Shown here: positions 9,247-16,349 of the stretch, in pieces
Position numbering within the stretch: position 1 is the stretch's first letter
Layout of the letters: each line of letters begins with the position of its first letter
NCBI GenBank assembly: GCA_035714225.1
Contig: DASTMK010000141.1
Span: 1-21,479 of the forward strand
Source of the DNA: CAADGY01 sp035714225
GTDB taxonomy: Bacteria > Acidobacteriota > Terriglobia > Bryobacterales > Bryobacteraceae
Length of the DNA stretch: 21,479 nucleotides
Direction: 5' to 3'
Position numbers and translations under genes: made by a program
Notes under the pieces: model-generated
The model's input: the letters and a program-made list of their open reading frames with translations, nothing else
What the model was told of the DNA's origin: nothing
The model's database searches: none

Positions 9247-9253
9247 GTAGTTC

Positions 9254-9267
9254 GGAGGTAGGAATTG
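9254..9267 (+). promoter_or_regulatory. Ribosome site and TTG start of vgrG
   Basis: GGAGG at 9254-9258 is followed by a six-base spacer and TTG at 9265. An in-frame TAG at 9259-9261 rules out any earlier start. The next in-frame ATG lies about 200 bases inside the conserved domain. TTG is therefore the real initiation codon. Confidence 0.8.
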
Positions 9268-11310
9268 GACCTTGAATTCAAGCAGACTCACCTTCCAGCT
9301 CAAATCCAGACGCCGCTTCCGGACAGTACGCTGCTGCTCCGGAGTTTTACAGGTAGAGAAGCCATCTCGCAGTTGTTCAGCTTCGAACTCGATCTCATCG
9401 CCCAGAATCACAAGACAGTGGAATTCGAGAAGCTTCTGGGGCAGAAGGTCACCATAGGGCTGGAGATGCCGCACGACCGGGGGAAGCGTTATTGGAACGG
9501 TATCGTCCAGCGCTTTTCACGGGGAGGGCGGGGTGTCGACTTCACCAGCTACCGGGCCGCTCTGGTTCCGTCGGTGTGGCTGCTGACCAAGATCACGCGC
9601 GCGCGTATCTTTCAGAACATGGCGGTGCCGGACATCCTCAGGAAGGTTTTCACCGGTTTCGACGTGGGCTATGAACTCACCGGACGCTATGAGCCGCACG
9701 ACTTTTGTGTGCAATACCGGGAGTCCGATTTCGACTTCGCGAGCAGGCTCATGGAAGAGGAAGGAATTTTCTATTTCTTCAAACACTCCTCCGGGGGGCA
9801 CAAAATGGTGGTCGCCGATACCCCTCAATCCCATCCGGATCTTCAGCCGGAGCGGGACGTCATCTTCGAAGAACTGGCGGGCGGCGCCCGGGATGAAGAG
9901 CGCGTGCACGCGTTCGAGAAAGTGCAGGAGTTGCGATCCGGAAAATATACGCTGTGGGACAACACGTTCCTGCTGCCCCGGCGGGCTCTGGATGCCGAAG
10001 CCAGAACGCTTGAAAGCGTGCAAGCCGGTGCAACCACCCACAAGCTGAATGTCGGGGGCAACGACAAGCTCGAGTTGTACGATTACCCGGGTGGATATGC
10101 ATTACGCTACGACTCGGGAACAACGCCGTCCCGGGTGCAACGTGTCTTCGAAGACAACCGCCGGACCGTGGGCATCCGCATGCAACAGGAGGCGGCGCCG
10201 GCGCTGACCATAGAGGGCAACGGAAACTGCCGGCATTTTGTCTCCGGGTACAAGTTCTCGCTCCAGCGGCACTTCAACGACGATGGGCAGTACGTCATCA
10301 CGGCAGTGGACCACATGTTCAGCCAGGCGAACGAATTTTCGGTGGAAGACGCGGGCGTGGACGCCGGCGCCATCTACGAGAATCGTTTCGAATGCATACC
10401 GGCCGCGCTGCCCTACCGTCCGCAGCGCCTGACGCCGGTTCCCTCGGTGCACGGTACCCAGACCGCAACCGTGGTGGGTCCTGCCGGAGAGGAGATCTAC
10501 ACGGACGAATACGCGCGTGTGAAAGTGCAGTTTCATTGGGATCGCGAAGGGAAGAACAACGCGGACAGCTCCTGCTGGGTTCGTGTGGCCACCAGTTGGG
10601 CGGGGAGCAACTGGGGCGCGATCTCGCTTCCGAGAATCGGGCAGGAGGTAGTGGTCGACTTTCTGGAAGGAAATCCCGACCGGCCCATCGTCATCGGCAG
10701 CGTGTACAACGCGGAACAGATGCCGCCTTATGCGCTGCCCGCCAAGCGCACCCAGAGCACGATCAAGAGCCGCAGCTCGAAGGGCGGGGCACCCTCCAAT
10801 TTCAATGAGATTCGCTTCGAAGACCTGAAAGGCTCCGAACAGATGTTCCTTCACGGCGAAAAGGACATGGATCTGCGCGTGAAGAACGATCTTCGCGAGT
10901 TCGTCAAAAGGGACCGGCACTTGGTTGTCGAAGGCAGCCAGAAGGAGTTGGTCAAAGGAAACAAGGACGTCCACGCCCAGGGTGTTCATAAGCAGAAGGT
11001 GGACGGAGATGTGCACCTGATAGCCGGAGGCAAGCGCAACGAGAAAGTGGGCACGGTGCTGGCCGTCGAAGCGGGCACGGAAATCCACCTGAAGGCCGGC
11101 AGTAAGATCATCATCGAAGGCGGGCAGCAGGTCAGCATCAAAGGCGCGGGGGGATTCATCGACATCGGTCCCGCGGGCGTCACCATCCAGGGCACGATGG
11201 TGAAGATCAACAGTGGCGGCGCGGCGGGATCGGGTAGCGGATCGAATCCCCAGGAACCGGCGGACCCCGATGTCGCCGACGACGGCACGAAGGTAGGCAA
11301 GCTGAATTAG
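9265..11310 (+). CDS. vgrG: VgrG (TssI), T6SS spike protein
   Basis: This 681-residue VgrG has the usual order. A gp27-like N-terminal half begins after the typical LPDSTLLLRSFTGREAISQL. A gp5-like OB-fold module (about 395-490) contains VKVQFHWDREGKNN, then SCWVRVATSWAGSNWGAISL and PRIGQEVVVDFLEGNPDRPI, and is followed by NEIRFEDLKGSEQMFLHGEKD. The C-terminal beta-helix (about 550-655) has repeating short strands such as AGTEIHLKAGSKIIIEGG. The protein ends in a short Gly/Ser/Pro tail, not an enzymatic domain, so it is a structural, cargo-carrying VgrG. It trimerises to form the spike that PAAR caps. It is the first gene of the effector module and starts with TTG. Confidence 0.95.
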   Translation: MDLEFKQTHLPAQIQTPLPDSTLLLRSFTGREAISQLFSFELDLIAQNHKTVEFEKLLGQKVTIGLEMPHDRGKRYWNGIVQRFSRGGRGVDFTSYRAALVPSVWLLTKITRARIFQNMAVPDILRKVFTGFDVGYELTGRYEPHDFCVQYRESDFDFASRLMEEEGIFYFFKHSSGGHKMVVADTPQSHPDLQPERDVIFEELAGGARDEERVHAFEKVQELRSGKYTLWDNTFLLPRRALDAEARTLESVQAGATTHKLNVGGNDKLELYDYPGGYALRYDSGTTPSRVQRVFEDNRRTVGIRMQQEAAPALTIEGNGNCRHFVSGYKFSLQRHFNDDGQYVITAVDHMFSQANEFSVEDAGVDAGAIYENRFECIPAALPYRPQRLTPVPSVHGTQTATVVGPAGEEIYTDEYARVKVQFHWDREGKNNADSSCWVRVATSWAGSNWGAISLPRIGQEVVVDFLEGNPDRPIVIGSVYNAEQMPPYALPAKRTQSTIKSRSSKGGAPSNFNEIRFEDLKGSEQMFLHGEKDMDLRVKNDLREFVKRDRHLVVEGSQKELVKGNKDVHAQGVHKQKVDGDVHLIAGGKRNEKVGTVLAVEAGTEIHLKAGSKIIIEGGQQVSIKGAGGFIDIGPAGVTIQGTMVKINSGGAAGSGSGSNPQEPADPDVADDGTKVGKLN

Positions 11311-11319
11311 GAGAAATGG

Positions 11320-12021
11320 ATGCCACCGGCAGCGCGCATCACGGATAACGTCACCCATCCGCTCCCCCCGGTGCTGACCCAGGGGCCCGGCAGTCCGGAC
11401 GTAATTATAGGCGGGCTGCCCGCGTGGCGTGGCATTCCCGGCGCGGCCGTTGCGGGACTTCAAGCGGCCAAGCAGGCGTCGGATGTTGCGATTCAGACTG
11501 CGGAAGCGGCTACGCTCGCGGCGGCGGGCACCCCGGGTGCGCCTGCCGCGAAGGCGGCTGAAGAGACCACCAAGGCGACGGCAGCCGCCACGATGGGAAG
11601 CATGATTTCAAACCTCGGCGCGGGCACCGACATACATATGTGCAGCACGCCGCTGCCCGTGCCGCCTCACGGTCCGGGCGTGGTCATCGACGGATCTCCT
11701 ACGGTACTCATCAATAACATGCCGGCGTGCCGCATGGGCGACACGATCCTCGAAGCTGTCGGACCACCCAATAAGATCGTAAGGGGCGAGCCCACCGTCA
11801 TGATTGGCAACACAGGCGGCGGAAGCCCGGCCGCAGGAGGTGGCGGCGGTGGACAAGGTCCGGGTGCATCCGGCACCGGCCAGACGTCCAGCACGGGCCC
11901 ACAGGAAGGCACCGGAGCGCAGCCGGTCAGCACCGAAACGGGCGGCGTTCCCCGTTTCGGAAACGCGCTCGCTGAAGCCGCGGAGACCGGAGACGCCTTC
12001 TGCGAAATCTGTCTCGAATAG
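11320..12021 (+). CDS. PAAR-type spike tip protein with Ala-rich insert and CxxC tail
   Basis: This 233-residue protein follows vgrG by nine bases, with AGGAG overlapping the vgrG stop. It begins with a PAAR-like strand (MPPAARITDNVTHPLPP, then PDVIIGGLPAWRG). An Ala-rich, probably helical insert occupies about 40-95. The PAAR part resumes at DIHMCSTPLPVPPHGPGVV and continues through SPTVLINNMPACRMGD to about residue 165. PAAR folds form a zinc-bound cone on the VgrG trimer; His13, His106 and Cys137 are plausible ligands, though I cannot assign them firmly. A flexible Gly/Ser tail (166-205) leads to a C-terminal FCEICLE with Cys228 and Cys231. No toxin domain is fused, so the effector is probably carried non-covalently. 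Confidence 0.85.
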   Translation: MPPAARITDNVTHPLPPVLTQGPGSPDVIIGGLPAWRGIPGAAVAGLQAAKQASDVAIQTAEAATLAAAGTPGAPAAKAAEETTKATAAATMGSMISNLGAGTDIHMCSTPLPVPPHGPGVVIDGSPTVLINNMPACRMGDTILEAVGPPNKIVRGEPTVMIGNTGGGSPAAGGGGGGQGPGASGTGQTSSTGPQEGTGAQPVSTETGGVPRFGNALAEAAETGDAFCEICLE

Positions 12022-12040
12022 GATCCCAAGCTGAGTTGAG

Positions 12041-12886
12041 ATGCTCGCGACAATAACGATCGATGCCGGGCCGCGCGCCGGTGAGAGCCTGAAGTTGCGG
12101 TCAGGCCAGAGTATCACGATAGGCAGAGGTGCAAAAGCCGAGTTTCAGATTACGGACGATTTGTTTCTATCGTCGCTCCACTGCCTGCTGGAATTTCGCG
12201 GGCCCTCGCTGTGGATCAGGGATCTTGGCAGCTCGAACGGTACGCTCGTAAACGGCCGGCGCGTGACGGAGTGCCGTCTGGCCGGCGGAGACCGGATCGA
12301 CGCGGGGCGAACCAAGCTGGTGGTCTCCGTGTCCGGCGATGGAGCGCCCGCGGGTGAACTCAAGCAAGCCGTGCTGCGTGTCCTGAGAGCGCAGCCAGGA
12401 CTCTTCGCTATTCTGGATGCGGCGCGGGACCCGATGCTGCTTGGGAAAGTGCGCGCGTTTGGAGAGGAGTTCGACTCGCTGTTCGAAGGCCCGCATGCCG
12501 AAGCGCTGGTGGATTTTGCCCCCTACTTATGTCCCCTTCCGCCTGAAGGCCGGCTGCTTGCCGAGTTGGTAGATAGCGGCTGGGGCAATGCGTGGGGTGT
12601 CTTCCTTACTTGCGACGAGACGTTTGCCGCGCTGCGGCGGCACTTGCGGCGCTTCCTGACGGTGAAGACCGAAGATGGCGAAAAGCTATATTTCCGTTTC
12701 TACGATCCCCGCGTGTTGCGAATCTATCTGCCGACCTGCAATTCCGCCGAAACCCGGCTGTTTTTTGGTCCCATCGGCTCCTACCTGGTCGAAGACCGCG
12801 ACCCCGGACGGGTCATCCGGTTTACGCCGGGAGCGGATGGCGTCACCCGTGAAGTGATCGCGGCGGACGGCGATGGGGGCTCCTGA
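12041..12886 (+). CDS. FHA-DUF4123 fusion, putative T6SS effector adaptor
   Basis: This 281-residue protein has two parts. Residues 1-98 form an FHA domain with the canonical phosphothreonine-binding residues in place: Gly28-Arg29, Ser44/Ser45, His47 and Asn66-Gly67 (DLGSSNGTLVNG). Residues about 110-240 resemble DUF4123, for example GLFAILDAARDPMLL, WGVFLTCDETFAALRRHLRR and YFRFYDPRVLRIYLPTCN. DUF4123 proteins (TEC/Tap-1) are adaptors that load specific effectors on VgrG or PAAR. The gene lies between the PAAR gene and the candidate nuclease, and its stop overlaps the next ATG by one base. The FHA part suggests that loading could respond to a Ser/Thr kinase, which is inference; no kinase is in the window. 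Confidence 0.85.
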   Translation: MLATITIDAGPRAGESLKLRSGQSITIGRGAKAEFQITDDLFLSSLHCLLEFRGPSLWIRDLGSSNGTLVNGRRVTECRLAGGDRIDAGRTKLVVSVSGDGAPAGELKQAVLRVLRAQPGLFAILDAARDPMLLGKVRAFGEEFDSLFEGPHAEALVDFAPYLCPLPPEGRLLAELVDSGWGNAWGVFLTCDETFAALRRHLRRFLTVKTEDGEKLYFRFYDPRVLRIYLPTCNSAETRLFFGPIGSYLVEDRDPGRVIRFTPGADGVTREVIAADGDGGS

Positions 12887-13284
12887 TGCTGGTCATTCGA
12901 AACGCTCAGATGGAAGCTTTCAAGAAGCATGCCGAGGAGCAATTTATCGAAGACATAATCCGCCATCTGAACGAACACCACCGCGAATGCATCGGCGAAC
13001 TGCCGGATGCGGAATTGCGTACTCGCGTCGAAAAGGGGCTCGCGCGCGCGAGAACATATGGAATCGACGACGGCCGGGGCCTGGCGGCCTTCGTGGGACT
13101 GATGTTTGAGATCGCTCCGAACTTCGACGAGCAGCCGGCGGTCCAAACTGTTTTGAAGGACACGTCAATACCTCCCGGACGCAGGATGGACGAACTGATC
13201 CACCGAACCTCCGAGGACGATTGGGAGCAGGCGGAAGCGATGCGGGACGAACGGGTGTGGACGGCCCGCGGGCAGGGGGGCTGA
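12886..13284 (+). CDS. Small protein of the effector module, function unknown
   Basis: This 132-residue protein begins MLVIRNAQMEAFKKHAEEQF and looks largely alpha-helical and acidic. I see no signal peptide, membrane segment or catalytic motif. I recall similar small proteins with an 'R.xQM.AFE' start near VgrG, PAAR and DUF4123 genes in other bacteria, but cannot name a domain. It overlaps the adaptor stop by one base and is followed three bases later by the candidate nuclease, so it belongs to the same transcription and probably the same loading pathway. A co-adaptor or chaperone role is possible but only inferred from position. Confidence 0.72.
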   Translation: MLVIRNAQMEAFKKHAEEQFIEDIIRHLNEHHRECIGELPDAELRTRVEKGLARARTYGIDDGRGLAAFVGLMFEIAPNFDEQPAVQTVLKDTSIPPGRRMDELIHRTSEDDWEQAEAMRDERVWTARGQGG

Positions 13285-13287
13285 GTC

Positions 13288-14451
13288 GTGCCGAAGAGTA
13301 AAAAGGCGAAGCTGGGGAAAGCAAAGGAGAAGGCTAAGCGCACGATCGCCGAAACGGGCAAAGTAAAAAAACCAGAAGCGAAGCGGCAATGCCGGCAGAA
13401 AGCGGTCGACTATACGGCCGAGCAGGTCATTTCCGAGAGTGGCGCCGTGGTGCAGGACGCCGAGAGCGGGCTCTCCATCGCCAAAGACCTCACCACAGCC
13501 TGTAGCGGCCAGAAGAAGGTGCAGATGCCGGATTGGTGGCTGGGAACGCTCGGCGAACAACTGGTGATCGGCGATCTGGTGGGAAATGGTTTCGACGGCA
13601 ACAAGCTCACGCTCAAGAACGTGATCCAGATCAAGAACGAGAGCGACAACGGCATCGACCTCATCGTGGAGGCGCCCGACGGCAGCCTCTATTTCTTCGA
13701 GGTGAAATCGACGGAGACCGGGAAACCGGGGGTGCTCTCGAAAGCCCAGAAAGACCCGGAATATTTCGTACAAGCATGCCTTGCCGATGCGGCGTCACGC
13801 AGCGGCAGGTTTGCCCGCTTGTCGGACCAGGATGTCGCGACGGCCAAGCGGCTATACCGCTCCGTGACGAAGGGTCCCCCGCCTGAAGTGCATTACATCA
13901 AAGCGGACGTAATGTTTCCTCCAAAGGCGGACCCCACCGATCCGGTGGACATGACGTACAGCGACTGGGAGACGGGAGATGTCATTGACGAGCGGCAGCC
14001 GGTAGACGATGCAAGCACCTATAGCTACATGACCGCGGCCGGGATGGGCGCAATGGGAGAAGACGCCGTCATCGAATGTCTGAAGAAGCAGGGCTTTGAT
14101 GTGTTGAAGTCCCTGCACAACAACTCGGATAACGGCATCGATATCATTGCACGGCATCCTGGTTCCGGCCGGCTCTGCTTCCTGGAAGTAAAGACGACAA
14201 CCCGGGATGTTGCCGGCAAACTACAGCAGGCGCAGCGCGACGCGGAAGGTTTTGCGCAGTCGCGCCTGCAACGCGCCCTTGCGGGAACGCACGGTTGGCC
14301 CCCGCCCGACGACGATACAAAGAAAGTCATTCGTGAGCTGCTGGATGACATGACGGGGGACGAGCGATACCTGAAAGCTAACGTTTACATGCCCCAGTTA
14401 GGTAAGAAGGATTCGCCCGTTCTGGTATTCGAAGATTGGAAAAAAGAATGA
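13288..14451 (+). CDS. Candidate T6SS DNase effector with two tandem PD-(D/E)XK-like domains
   Basis: This 387-residue protein starts at GTG, three bases after the previous stop. A Lys/Arg-rich tail (about 1-40) precedes two homologous domains. Copy 1 (about 85-229) has Glu90, the SDNGIDLIV core with Asp124, then FFEVKST with Glu138 and Lys140, and Gln154. Copy 2 (about 253-387) has Glu258, SDNGIDIIA with Asp285, then FLEVKTT with Glu300 and Lys302, and Gln316. The E...D...ExK...Q order is the signature of PD-(D/E)XK nucleases such as the Mrr, NERD and PoNe-like groups. Both copies end in a similar tail (HYIKADVMFPP and RYLKANVYMPQ, each followed by a DW pair). There is no signal peptide or PAAR/VgrG domain, so it would be carried as cargo. 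Effector status comes from context; the fold call comes from motifs only. Confidence 0.78.
   Translation: MPKSKKAKLGKAKEKAKRTIAETGKVKKPEAKRQCRQKAVDYTAEQVISESGAVVQDAESGLSIAKDLTTACSGQKKVQMPDWWLGTLGEQLVIGDLVGNGFDGNKLTLKNVIQIKNESDNGIDLIVEAPDGSLYFFEVKSTETGKPGVLSKAQKDPEYFVQACLADAASRSGRFARLSDQDVATAKRLYRSVTKGPPPEVHYIKADVMFPPKADPTDPVDMTYSDWETGDVIDERQPVDDASTYSYMTAAGMGAMGEDAVIECLKKQGFDVLKSLHNNSDNGIDIIARHPGSGRLCFLEVKTTTRDVAGKLQQAQRDAEGFAQSRLQRALAGTHGWPPPDDDTKKVIRELLDDMTGDERYLKANVYMPQLGKKDSPVLVFEDWKKE
13540..13974 (+). other. PD-(D/E)XK-like domain, copy 1
   Basis: Residues 85-229 of the candidate nuclease. The catalytic-type residues Glu90, Asp124, Glu138 and Lys140 are all present. It aligns with copy 2 by eye, with an offset of 161-168 residues. 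Confidence 0.7.
14044..14448 (+). other. PD-(D/E)XK-like domain, copy 2
   Basis: Residues 253-387 of the candidate nuclease. Glu258, Asp285, Glu300 and Lys302 match the copy 1 residues. The two copies are clearly diverged at the protein level (for example VEAPDGSLYFFEVK against ARHPGSGRLCFLEVK), so the duplication is not recent. Confidence 0.7.
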
Positions 14452-15332
14452 GTGTGAACCCGAACTGGAATGCCGGGGAGCTCGAACAGATTATCCGCAC
14501 ATGGTTAGCGGATGAGAGCAACCATGAAAACCTGGTGGTGCAGCCTACCGCCGAGATCGAAAGCTATCTGAGCCGGCACGGCGAAAGCGATGGAGGGGAC
14601 GCTGCGTCCGAGTTGTTGTGGATCTTCCTTTGGCGGCTGCGCCAGGCGCTGATCGATCTTCTTGACGAGAAGCCGGACGCGCCCGCTGATATGAACCGCG
14701 CGCACCTGTACGACTTCTGGCGGTTCCGCATTCGAAGTGCGATCTTCCTTCAGGCGGCCGGCAGGAAGCGTCGTGCCGCGTTCCGATTCAGCGAGGCCGG
14801 CCTTCTGATGGCGCACGCGCTCGCGCTCGGGCGATTCGACGAAGCTGCAACCGTAGGGCGGATACTGGCGGCCGGCATTGCGGAGGGCATGGTCTCGGGA
14901 GAAGGAGTGAGCGTCCTGGGGTCTTTCATGGTGCAGCTTTATTGCCGTTGGCGGCGGCAGCCGTTACCCCAATACAGGAGCGAGGCCGCCGATCCCGGCG
15001 ATTACCGGCGGCTGCTTGACACCTGGTCCCTTCAGGATGAAGTTGCTTTCGCAGCGGCGGTGGAAGCCGCCTGTGATTTCCACACCCAGTTGAGCGGTGA
15101 CCTGGATAACGAGCAGTACTACGAGTACACGAATGAAGCGTGGCGCCTCTATCCGGTCGAGATTCTGGCTGTGCTACGGTTGCGCCAGGCATTGGGTCTG
15201 AATGTGCCGGAGATCTCGCATCCGCTTCTCGATTCCCCTCTTGGCGTCCTGTACGACCCACAGTCGCCTCCACCCGATCCTCTTCTCCAACGTGTGATCG
15301 AAAAGTACCGTGCAGAACTGCCGGCGCTGTAG
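14448..15332 (+). CDS. Putative immunity protein for the tandem nuclease
   Basis: This protein of 294 residues from ATG 14448 is predicted to be almost wholly helical, without signal peptide or membrane segment, and is therefore cytoplasmic. The ATG overlaps the nuclease stop (ATGA), the arrangement expected for an effector-immunity pair. A TTG at 14436 would add four residues, but the ATG with GGAAAAAAG just upstream is simpler. The C-terminal part (YPVEILAVLRLRQALGLNVP) and repeat-like helices in the middle (FRFSEAGLLMAHALALGRFD) recall large helical immunity families such as Imm49 or the PoNi-type DUF1910/DUF1911 proteins. I cannot assign it to either. Immunity is inferred from position; a second effector or a structural accessory remains possible. 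Confidence 0.65.
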   Translation: MSVNPNWNAGELEQIIRTWLADESNHENLVVQPTAEIESYLSRHGESDGGDAASELLWIFLWRLRQALIDLLDEKPDAPADMNRAHLYDFWRFRIRSAIFLQAAGRKRRAAFRFSEAGLLMAHALALGRFDEAATVGRILAAGIAEGMVSGEGVSVLGSFMVQLYCRWRRQPLPQYRSEAADPGDYRRLLDTWSLQDEVAFAAAVEAACDFHTQLSGDLDNEQYYEYTNEAWRLYPVEILAVLRLRQALGLNVPEISHPLLDSPLGVLYDPQSPPPDPLLQRVIEKYRAELPAL

Positions 15333-15398
15333 ACCGCTAGAACTCGTGCCACTATAACTAAACACGACGTCCTAAATGTTTGCGCGACGATTTGATTG

Positions 15399-15475
15399 GC
15401 CACGGATGAACACGGATTCACACGGATAAGAAAAACGCAAGGCTTGATTCGTGTGCATCCGTGTCCATCCGTGGC
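15399..15475. repeat. Imperfect inverted repeat built of 10-bp units
   Basis: Two 29-base arms (15399-15427 and 15447-15475) match as reverse complements at 26 of 29 positions, around a 19-base spacer. The left arm is itself a 10-bp tandem pattern: CACGGAT at 15401, 15411 and 15421, each followed by three variable bases. The right arm carries the mirror pattern (ATCCGTG units). I have the impression that CACGGATGAACACGGAT-type sequences recur in other bacterial genomes as dispersed intergenic repeats. Here it separates the effector module from the SDR gene and could act as a bidirectional RNA hairpin. The rest of the 219-base gap (15333-15551) shows nothing I can support. Confidence 0.8.
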
Positions 15476-15551
15476 TGATTTTGCTTTTCTAGATTGCTGG
15501 GATGCGCAATTATTTATGACGTTCTGTTTATATTTGACATAGGAGACGCGA

Positions 15552-16331
15552 ATGCGATTTGACGGCAAATGCGTAGTAGTGGCAGGAGGTGGCTCGGGTA
15601 TTGGCAGGGCGGCGGCGGGATTGCTGGCCTTGCGCGGCGCGCGTGTGGCAGTCGTCGACCAGAACGGAAAACTGGCTGAAGAAACCGCTACGGCGATTCG
15701 AAACGAAGACGGCGATGCCGCGGCCTATACGGCCGACATTTCGAAGTTCGCGGAGATCGACGCTGCCGTTTCTTCTGAGGCGGAGCGATCCGGCGGTATC
15801 GACGCGCTCATTGTATCCGCCGGCATCCAGCGCTACGGAAATGCTCTCGATACAAGTGAGGAAGAATGGGACCGGGTCCTGGACGTGAATCTCAAGGGTG
15901 CGTGGCTGGCCGCGCGCGCTGCCCTGCCGTACCTGATCGTCCGGCAGGGGGCAATCGTCAACGTCTCGTCCGTGCAGGGAATGGCCACGCAGAAAAACGT
16001 GTTGGCCTATACGGTAAGCAAGCACGGCATGTTGGGCTTGACGCGCTCGATGGCCGTGGACTTCGCGCCGAATGGAGTGCGCGTGAATGCGGTCTGCCCC
16101 GGCACGGTAGACACGCCGATGCTCGAGTGGTCCGCGGGGCTTGCGCCGGATCCCGCCGCCGTGTATGAAGCGTGCGCTGCGATGCATCCGTTGGGCCGGA
16201 TCGCGCGGCCGGAGGAGGTCGCACACGTGATTCTCTTTCTCGCCCATTCGAATTCGAGTTTCGTTACCGGATCGGCCTGGACGGTGGATGGCGGCCTGTT
16301 GACGCTGCTCGGCGGATCACCGAAAGGGTGA
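15552..16331 (+). CDS. SDR family NAD(P)-dependent oxidoreductase
   Basis: This 259-residue classical short-chain dehydrogenase has the glycine-rich cofactor motif GGGSGIG (12-18), Asp36 at the end of the second strand (suggesting NAD over NADP), the VSAG motif near residue 88, and an intact Asn113-Ser140-Tyr153-Lys157 catalytic tetrad. The C-terminal GSAWTVDGG is typical of the family. The reaction is oxidation or reduction of an alcohol/carbonyl pair, with an unknown substrate; sugar or polyol dehydrogenase is plausible but unproven. AGGAG at 15541-15545 precedes the ATG. It follows the inverted repeat and is likely expressed separately from the T6SS genes. The gap to the next gene is 18 bases. 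Confidence 0.9.
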   Translation: MRFDGKCVVVAGGGSGIGRAAAGLLALRGARVAVVDQNGKLAEETATAIRNEDGDAAAYTADISKFAEIDAAVSSEAERSGGIDALIVSAGIQRYGNALDTSEEEWDRVLDVNLKGAWLAARAALPYLIVRQGAIVNVSSVQGMATQKNVLAYTVSKHGMLGLTRSMAVDFAPNGVRVNAVCPGTVDTPMLEWSAGLAPDPAAVYEACAAMHPLGRIARPEEVAHVILFLAHSNSSFVTGSAWTVDGGLLTLLGGSPKG

Positions 16332-16349
16332 TAGCGTAATAAAGTTACT

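Noticed and set aside
7747..9474. A 575-codon open frame on the minus strand opposite clpV
   Set aside because: The + strand encodes an unmistakable ClpV ATPase with all motifs. The reverse frame is an open shadow caused by high GC and codon bias and shows no domain-like sequence.
9265..11310. VgrG with a fused C-terminal toxin domain
   Set aside because: After the beta-helix the protein has only a short Gly/Ser/Pro tail, with no enzymatic segment.
10102..11463. A 453-codon minus-strand frame opposite vgrG and the PAAR gene start
   Set aside because: It spans two well-supported + genes and has shadow-like composition.
15399..15475. Possible CRISPR array because of repeated CACGGAT units
   Set aside because: The units are only 10 bp apart with three-base spacers and are mirrored in a palindrome. 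There are no spacers of CRISPR length.
15529..15540. Promoter elements TATATT and TTGACA before the SDR gene
   Set aside because: TTGACA lies only 12 bases from the start codon and no -35 box at proper spacing pairs with TATATT, so the matches look accidental.
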